NCBI GenBank assembly: GCA_022478985.1
Contig: JAKSZP010009288.1
Span: forward strand, 124,001-188,000
Source of the DNA: Massospora cicadina
Taxonomy: Eukaryota; Entomophthoromycota; Entomophthoromycetes; Entomophthorales; Entomophthoraceae
Reading direction: 5' to 3'
DNA: 64,000 bases
Below are positions 57,621-64,000 of the stretch, in pieces; the first letter of the stretch is position 1; every line of letters begins with the position of its first letter. The notes beneath the pieces are model-generated. The model did no database searches. It saw only the letters and a list, made by a program, of their open reading frames with translations, and was not told where the DNA came from. Position numbers and translations under genes: made by a program.

Positions 57621-58430
57621 GTCAAATGAAAATTTGAAGAGAATACTCTAGCAATCTTTTGGGCAAACCCTGACATTGGTATATCTTCAGAGAGGATAAA
57701 CTCCCCTGACAAAGAAGAATAATTTGTACATTTAATTTACAAAAATGGCATAATTCCCATCCAGTACAAGTTAGTTGGACGAAAAAGCAGGGAAATTCCG
57801 AAAGATTTTCTCAAAAACTGTGGGATACCATTAAGGATGAAAATGATAGATACCTTTCCACTAGGAATGCAAAACATAGTTTACATAGGGTTAACGCTAG
57901 AAATCCTCAAACAATGTATAGAGAAGTTATTTCCCCATAGAGTAAATCAAATCTGGAGCCTTGGGTAGCACTGGGGATTAAAATACTAGGCCACTGTGAA
58001 AAATGAGTACTATTGGTCAGCCTAAGTGAAAATCTGATGAACGTGAATAAAAATCAAGTTATTGCATTTACGCATTTAATCCCAACAGCAGATTTAGAGA
58101 TTTCTATGACTTTGGAATGTTACAGAGATGAGATTACTGGAATATGCTGCCAACAGTGCTATATAATGGTCAATTGTGAGTAAATGTAAGAGTTATCAAA
58201 AAGAAAGTAAGAAGAAACGCAACTACTCAAGAAATATCACATGCTATTTGCCCTGTACAACCATGACCTTGGATGCGCTAAAAATGTAATTCAAAAGGTC
58301 AACAATGGGGAATTACCACTGATACAAATGCACCTGTCCGCCATTTCAAGGCTTCTGAAAGTGGTAGTCAATTAAGAGATCAGCAAGATGATTGATGTAA
58401 AAATTTACTGGATGTTTATTATTGGTAAAC
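57621..58430 (+). pseudogene. E5 protease-RT linker, then loss of element
   Basis: Decayed plus-strand text such as TLEILKQCIEKLFPH and LVGLSENLMNVNKNQVIAFT, which fits the linker before RT in elements of this type. No RT follows. The element is cut near 58430, probably by the insertion of E6, whose coding region runs in the opposite direction. Exact edge not found. Confidence 0.45.
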
Positions 58431-61241
58431 AACCCCAGTAACCTTTTTACTGCACAGGTTCAGTTTCTTGAGCACTTTGTCTGCGTTGTATAGTATGTCA
58501 GATTATTATTTGATAATAGTACGATGACTATTATCCATAGTTAAATGTAAATTCTTATATCTCGTCCCAACGCTCAGCCAGTATTCCCAATTAAATACTT
58601 GAGATGCCATGATCTAGGGATTCGTTCCCTCGTTCTTTCCAACCTGACCTTCTCTGAGATGCCCTGGTGACAGTCACTTCAGTCCAACACACAGCCAGCA
58701 GCAATCCTCAATTGTTTCTCCTTCTTCTCTAGATCCCACTCAGAACTTATACTCTTTTCTCTAAGAGTCTTCCAATTATTTCACACAGCAATAATATTCT
58801 TGAGAATAAGTATCAATTGAAAGCTGATAATAGTTTACTACTTAAACTATATACTGGATGAAAACCTTAGAACTTCTTTACTAAATGCTGTTCTCATAAA
58901 TACTGTTTTCTGTTTTTTATTAGAAGTGAATTCTAGGGAATTTAGTGGAGATTTGGTTGTCTAACCCTCAATGACACCTCTTTGATGAAATGGCAGCCGT
59001 TGCCATTGAATCACCCATCCTCATCACAGCAGCAATGGTCTTCCCCATCCTGGCTAGGTTTCCATCATTGGACATCCATAAGACCTAAACGGAAAGAGTC
59101 AGAAAGCGTGTCCCTAACGTTTTTCTCTTGATCCAAGCGAACCAACCATATTTGGCTAGTGACCTGCTTAGGTAATGGGACTTAATTACCCATTAAGGCA
59201 GGTCATGCACCAACTGTTCAATTTTCTAGTTTCAGGTGGCATTACTCACCTCGCAACTTGCTATTCATTCCTAATCAGTTGGTGATGAAACCCAACTGAT
59301 CCCAATTGGTACATCTGATAGTTAATCACTATCAGATGCCCCTATTTCGTTGGCAACTCCACCCAACAAGATCTTAAGTATTCATACAGATCATTCCCCG
59401 ATGGATACAACCATGCAAATAAACTAAAATCCCCCAAACTTAGTTACTCCAAAACTTGGACCAAATTTTCCATTCACTTCGCCTTAGGGAATTATCCCGT
59501 AGCAATTCCTGGTAATATAGCCGGCTAGGAATATGGGCAAAAATCCAAACACATCCCCCCTATTGCCTAAATTTCCAGCAATAAAAGGACTGGGGCATAT
59601 GAACACCGCTTTGGACTCTCAGTCAAATACTTCTTTGGTTCAAGAGGAGTACAATTATCAGTACTCAATGCTGCTCAGAATGACCTTCATCATGCGGCGC
59701 TCTTCCTCTTCCTTTTTGCTACTGCCTACTCAGAGCGCGGTTCCCATGATCTACTGTCATGCCAGGCTGATTGATTTACTTTTGATGATATTAGTCCTGG
59801 GATCCAGTTCCCCCGATCAGGGCATATGACCCGCTGACATATTCAGGATTCTTAGTCTGGTATCCTTGATATCCTGATTTTCTCCTCGTCCCAGACAGGA
59901 GACTCTTGTTGACAATAGTCATTATGTGGCTCAATTAAGAATACTTATTTTTATTCGTCCTTGGATTTCTCTCATAACCTCTTGGCTCAAATAATCTCTA
60001 ATACTTCTCTTGGAGAGCTTATCCCATTAATTCTGAGATTAATTTATCTGAAATTGAAGATTAATGGATTGTAGAGTGCATAATATCGACTTCCATATAA
60101 GTCTGACATCCCCCTCTCATCCAAATCATATGTCAAATTCCAAGTCATGATACCAGCAGCTTTTAAATAGTTTGTCTGATCGAGATCTTTAGCTCTTCCA
60201 GATGATGAGTCAGGATGCATGATGGAACCTCTTCTATGGTCCTTCCAGGACTCATACGCCTAGTCTGGCGCCAGCGGCTAGTCCTTCCATCAAATTACCA
60301 GAAACAGTAACCAATCACTCCAAAACCAGGCTTGCAATCATTTTTAACAACTATTGGCTGATTCTTCCTCTATCATCAATTCCAGAGTTGGTTTTTAAAC
60401 CTCTCCTGGATTTGGCTCCTTTTGCAGATGCACTGACCTTCATCATGGATGCTCCAGAGATTATGCCTTCTGCTCTTGATCGCTCTTTTCTTGCTGGGTC
60501 AGACCTGCTTCTGAGTTCCTCTTCTGACTCAGACAATATTACAACCCTGCTTTCCTGGCTACTGAACTCACCATCAGTAACAGTATTGATTTGAGCTCCC
60601 TTATGCCTAACTCTAGGCCCAATTCACTGAGGCTTTGTCCCTACCGCTGAATCCCTCTGATCTTAAGAACATCCTAGATCAGGATACCGCTGCTTACGCT
60701 CTTTTCTTTACCATCTAAGTTCTTTGAAGTTGGTCCATGAAGCTTCCAGCCTCTCCCAGGTTTCACCGCTCCTTCAGCTTCAGCTTCCAAGAAGCCTGTA
60801 GTCATCTCTTATATGATGCCATTCGCTCCCAGAATGACTATCTCTTTGCCGGCGCTTCCCATCAGTATCTTCTACTGATGGCGTTAGTAGGGGGCATGAT
60901 TTGGCAACCCCCATCAAGCATCCCTTATTCACTGCCAGCCCATATGTCCAAAGTTCTTAATGAAGCCCATTGTCAGGTACTCAAGACTAATCTTCCAGCT
61001 CTGGTACCATATTGGGATTACTCAGGGTTATTTGCTGACTGCCTCTTCTTATAATGTTGCTTTCCTCCCCCTCTGGGGTTTCACAATTGGCTTCTTCCAA
61101 CAATTTAATTTCCCTTCCCCTAGCCACTTTCTCACAGGGCTCTGCGTCCTCTCAAAGAACGTGGTTTTGTGTAGGTATAGCCCTCGCTAGCATCCAATCT
61201 CACATCAATTTTGATGGGCTGTTCATTCCTACCGCGATCCA
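58431..61241. other. Uncharacterised stretch, perhaps the E6 LTR
   Basis: No domain recognised. Open frames (59533-59829, 60388-60594, 60737-61054, 61054-61410) resemble nothing I know and overlap each other. The right end, CGCGATCCA at 61233-61241, followed by pyrimidine-rich TCCTCCCTCCCCCA, looks like an LTR end next to a polypurine tract on the minus strand. If so, some or all of this stretch is the 3' LTR of E6. The partner lies outside the window. Confidence 0.35.
59161..59338. repeat. Three consecutive inverted repeats
   Basis: 59161-59204: GACCTGC...GGTAATGGG paired with CCCATTAAGGCAGGTC. 59274-59300: ATCAGTTGG/CCAACTGAT with a 9-base loop. 59312-59338: CATCTGATAGT/ACTATCAGATG, an 11 bp perfect stem with a 5-base loop. 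No T-run follows, so they are not simple terminators. Confidence 0.6.
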
Positions 61242-61629
61242 TCCTCCCTCCCCCAAGAGTGACATAGGCCGAATCATCCCTATACCGAGGACAATTAATA
61301 AAAATAAAACTTATAAAACTATATCAGTTTTTTCTATGCAGTTTATAATATTTTTTCAAATATCTTTTGTCATTTTTTTATTTTTATTCTTCTTTTTTCA
61401 TGGGACTTGACCTTGTTTCGGTTCAGAGGTCCATCTTTTTATTTTCCCCCAAATTGGGTACTTAAACCTGCCAGGTTTCTATAGTTCAGAGAACCTTTTT
61501 TTCAGACTTAACCATATAGAATGGTTCATAGATCTTTTTCTCGGACTTGGCCTAATCATCAGGGCATGACCAACTTAATGTTTCATTGATCCTTCAGGAA
61601 CTCTTTTTGATTTTTTCATCAATCCATTG

Positions 61630-62600
61630 CTTCAGCTACTTAGCATTGACTTGATTTATAACTCTTCCATCCAAGAGATTCATGATGGAGTAAGCATCAG
61701 TCGCCAGCTTGGCAATAACTTCAAACGGACCCAACCACAACACATCTAGTTTGTTTCTTCTTAAAATCCATGCATATCGCAATAGGCTACTCATTTGCCT
61801 ATTTGGTATTCTGCTAAGGTGGTCAGTTCTTATCATCCATTGATTTCGCCCATATCCTTCTCTTCAATGTAGTATTGAATGCTTGTGATTGCATATTGAT
61901 CAGGATATTCATCAGTCAGTTCAAGTACTGTTTAGTGCTTATCCCCAATGTTGGTTCTACCATCAAGTATAAAATTGGTGGCAACGCAGCCTTCTTTCGT
62001 ATAACAATCCAAACGGCATTTTTCCCGTCGTGGTATGATAACTGATATTGTAGGCAAACGTCACCAAACTTAGGTACATTCCCCACGCAGAAGTTCTTCC
62101 TGTGACCAGCTTCCTCAGCATAGCAGCCAGCGTTCCATTCCTCATTCTACCAGTCCGTTTGTCTCCGGCCAGTAGGCTACTGACACAACTCCTCTGATCC
62201 CAATTATCTCATTTAATCTTGGGATCACATGAGACGTGAAGTTTGTACCATTATTGCTAAGCAGGACCTGCGGACATCCATGTATATATACTACTTGATC
62301 TAGGATGAACCTCGTGGTGCTGGTAGCATATACTTTCATTAGGGCTTTCATCTATACCCATCTCATCAGATGGTCAATGGCAACTATTATGTACTTGACT
62401 CCCCCTGTGCTCATCATCAACGGTCCCATCACATTGATGGACACCATGTGCCAGGCAAATCCAGAGCGGACCAGTCGGTATCCAGTTGTATTCTTATGTG
62501 GTTTGTGCAGCTGGCACTCCCTGCAACAAGCTAGATAATCTGCGACATCATAATTGATGGTCTCCCAGTAGTACTGTCAAATTTGATCAGTTGTTTTTTC
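61630..62600 (-). pseudogene. E6 integrase (two catalytic Asp changed)
   Basis: Minus strand. Near 62460-62390 VSINVMGPLMMSTG replaces the usual IDVxGPL, so the first Asp is Asn, followed by YIIVAIDHLMRWV. Frame 62351-62142 reads CPQVLLSNNGTNFTSHVIPR, where LLSDNGTNF is usual (second Asp is Asn), then WPETNGLVE with the Glu kept. 62145-61963 gives LVTFAYNISYHTTTGKMPFG. 61836-61636 has VLWLGPFEVIAKLATDAYSI, the GPF module, before the stop. The zinc-finger region near 62520 is readable as CxxC. Confidence 0.85.
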
Positions 62601-62879
62601 TCAGGCCTCCTCGCCTGGCAACCTTATGAGTGGCTTGAACAATAGCTGTTCTTTCCAACTGATTTGGGAATACTAACTGCTTCCCTTTAATCATCTTAAA
62701 CACTTGTCCATCCATGGTCTTGGTGTTTTTCATCGCTTTCTGAAGTGCCCTTGGATTTCTTTGGGCTCATTCCCAATTTCACCGTTGACCATTCTCTGGA
62801 ATAGCTCATCCGCCTGCGGGTATACCATCTGAACCATTGGTAACCAAAAGGAAGCCATCCTCATTCTGGTGAGAAGCCC

Positions 62880-63260
62880 CTGCTTGGTGGACAATCTCAT
62901 AATCATAAGCCTGTAGCTTAAGTGCCCATCAGCCAGTCGTCCTTCTGGCTCCTCTCTCTTAAATTGTGGAGCAAACGCAACAAAGAGTGGTCTGTCACCA
63001 CTTTATAGTGCGTTCTGTGGATGTACACCTGAAACTGCTTACATGCGTAAATGACTACAAGGCATTCATGCTCAGTTACAGTTTTGTTTCCTCTTAGTGG
63101 CTGAGAGTGTCCGGCTCACATACTCCACCAGATGTTTGTCCCCAAGTTCATCTACTTGGCTTAGTATGGCGCCAATTGCCATCAATGAAGCATCAGTTTG
63201 TATATTAAACTCTTAATCAAAATTCGGAGGTTTTGAATTGTAGAATCTATTAAATACTGG
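62880..63260 (-). pseudogene. E6 RNase H
   Basis: Minus-strand fragments: TDASLMAIGAILSQVDEL-like sequence near 63210-63150 and a VVTDHSLLRLLHNL-like stretch near 63005-62960, followed by EGRLA near 62940. Order and spacing match the RNase H of E2 and E3. Several stops. Confidence 0.7.
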
Positions 63261-64000
63261 CGTAGCTCATTTAAGGATTCCTGGGCTTCTTCATTCCATA
63301 TGAATCCTTTTTTAGGATCCTTCAACAGATGAAATAAGGGCTCAGCTATTCAGGTGAAGTCCTAAATAAATCTTTTGTAGTATCCAACCATCCCAAGTAA
63401 TACTTGGATGTCTTGGACACTCTTTGGCACATCCATCAGTTCTATGGCTTCTATCTTTTGGGCTTGCAGCGGCAATCCACTAGATTTTATCAAGGATCCC
63501 AGATATTTCAACTCTTTTTTGAAGAAGTGACACTTCCTCGGCTTAATCTTCAGGTTAGCCGTGGACAGTTGCTTGAAAACTTCTTTCAAGTGGTTTAGGT
63601 GATCAGTAAACGTCCTACTGAACACATTTCATATTGTCCAGGTATACCAGTATGCATGACAACTTAAAGTCGCTAAGTATTGCGTCCATGGCCCTCTGGT
63701 ACATTGTAGGCGCATTACATAGACCCTGGGGCATCCTTATCAGTTGGTATAGCCCCTGCGCAGTAATAATTGCGCAATTTTCCTGTTCTTCTTTTGGAAA
63801 GTCGATTTGCCAATATCCCAAGATCATATCCATAGCGGAGAAATACTTTGCTTCTCCCAATCGATCTAGCACATTGTCAATTCTTGGTAGGGGATATGAA
63901 TCCTTCTTTGTAATTTTATTCAGCTTCCAGTAGTTGATCACCACCCAGTTGGAGCCATCTTTTTTCTTCACGATTAGAATTGGACTCACCAGGAACTCAA
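63261..64000 (-). pseudogene. E6 reverse transcriptase (cut by window end)
   Basis: Frame 63989-63615 is open for 124 residues: SPILIVKKKDGSNWVVINYW, KKDSYPLPRIDNVLDRLG, MILGYWQIDFPKEEQENCAI, MPQGLCNAPTMYQRAMDAIL, then SCILVYLDNM, where the catalytic YLDD is YLDN. Frame 63625-63362 gives HLNHLKEVFKQLSTANLKIK and FKKELKYLGSLIKSSGLPLQ, the thumb. A single frame slip near 63620 separates them. Closely related to the E2 RT. Confidence 0.88.

Larger units (their letters stand above)
61242..64000 (-). mobile_element. E6: Ty3/gypsy element, running off the window
   Basis: A minus-strand element with polypurine tract (61242-61255), integrase, RNase H and the start of RT up to the window end. No chromodomain. 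Its 5' half (protease, gag, 5' LTR) lies to the right, outside the window. Confidence 0.82.

Noticed and set aside
60737..61410. Overlapping plus-strand frames of 76-118 codons
   Set aside because: They overlap in three registers with no motif and no start context, and lie in a probable LTR.
1..64000. tRNA, rRNA, intact host genes or prokaryotic operons
   Set aside because: None seen. All recognisable coding sequence belongs to retrotransposons except the collagen-like relic.

Overview
This window looks like a eukaryotic repeat graveyard. I recognise no intact host gene. Almost every recognisable stretch belongs to Ty3/gypsy LTR retrotransposons (six elements, called E0-E6 here without an E-number for each LINE) or to LINE retrotransposons with an APE-type endonuclease (LINE A-D). 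The mix of chromodomain gypsy elements and LINEs whose ORF1 ends in a CCHC knuckle suggests a large, repeat-rich fungal genome, perhaps an early-diverging lineage. That assignment is inference, because no rRNA, tRNA or host gene is visible to anchor it.

Layout. 1-~2100: 3' end of a chromodomain gypsy element (E0, + strand). 2164-2212: a ~21 bp micro-insertion inside a 14 bp target duplication. 2251-2830: a decayed reading frame with a membrane-like segment followed by collagen-like Gly-X-Y triplets. 3391-16080: E1, a minus-strand chromodomain gypsy element with ~880 bp LTRs and a perfect 5 bp target duplication (GAATA). E1 is split by E2 (5601-11501), a second minus-strand gypsy element with ~490 bp LTRs, PPT and tRNA primer site. 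16086-18007: AT-rich, with a second micro-insertion at 17641-17696.

~18010-58430 is one old plus-strand gypsy element (E5) exploded by later insertions. Its primer site and gag start lie at 18010-18229, gag resumes at 40005-41494, and protease follows at 57336. Within its first gap sits E3 (18230-39999, minus), itself carrying LINE D (~19556-24835, minus) in its 3' UTR and E4 (27016-34383, plus) in its RT gene. E4 carries an ~830 bp insertion (28833-29660) with six hairpin repeats and the third micro-insertion. Within its second gap sits LINE C (41513-57317, plus), which is split by LINE A (43769-49040, minus) and LINE B (49649-54901, plus). A and B are full-length copies of one LINE family lying head to head. 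58430-61241 is uncharacterised and perhaps partly an LTR. 61242-64000 is E6, a minus-strand gypsy element running off the window.

Nearly all coding regions are broken by stops and frameshifts. Several catalytic aspartates are changed, mostly to asparagine, so the copies look inactive. The most unusual signals are three unrelated insertions of the same ~21 bp sequence (GACCATCTAGTACT plus an A-run), each inside its own 14-16 bp target duplication of the size the LINEs make; the ~72 bp-period hairpin array; a primer-binding site shared by three different gypsy elements; and the 10.5 kb head-to-head LINE inverted repeat. All identities and boundaries come from reading the sequence by eye. No alignment or database search was run.
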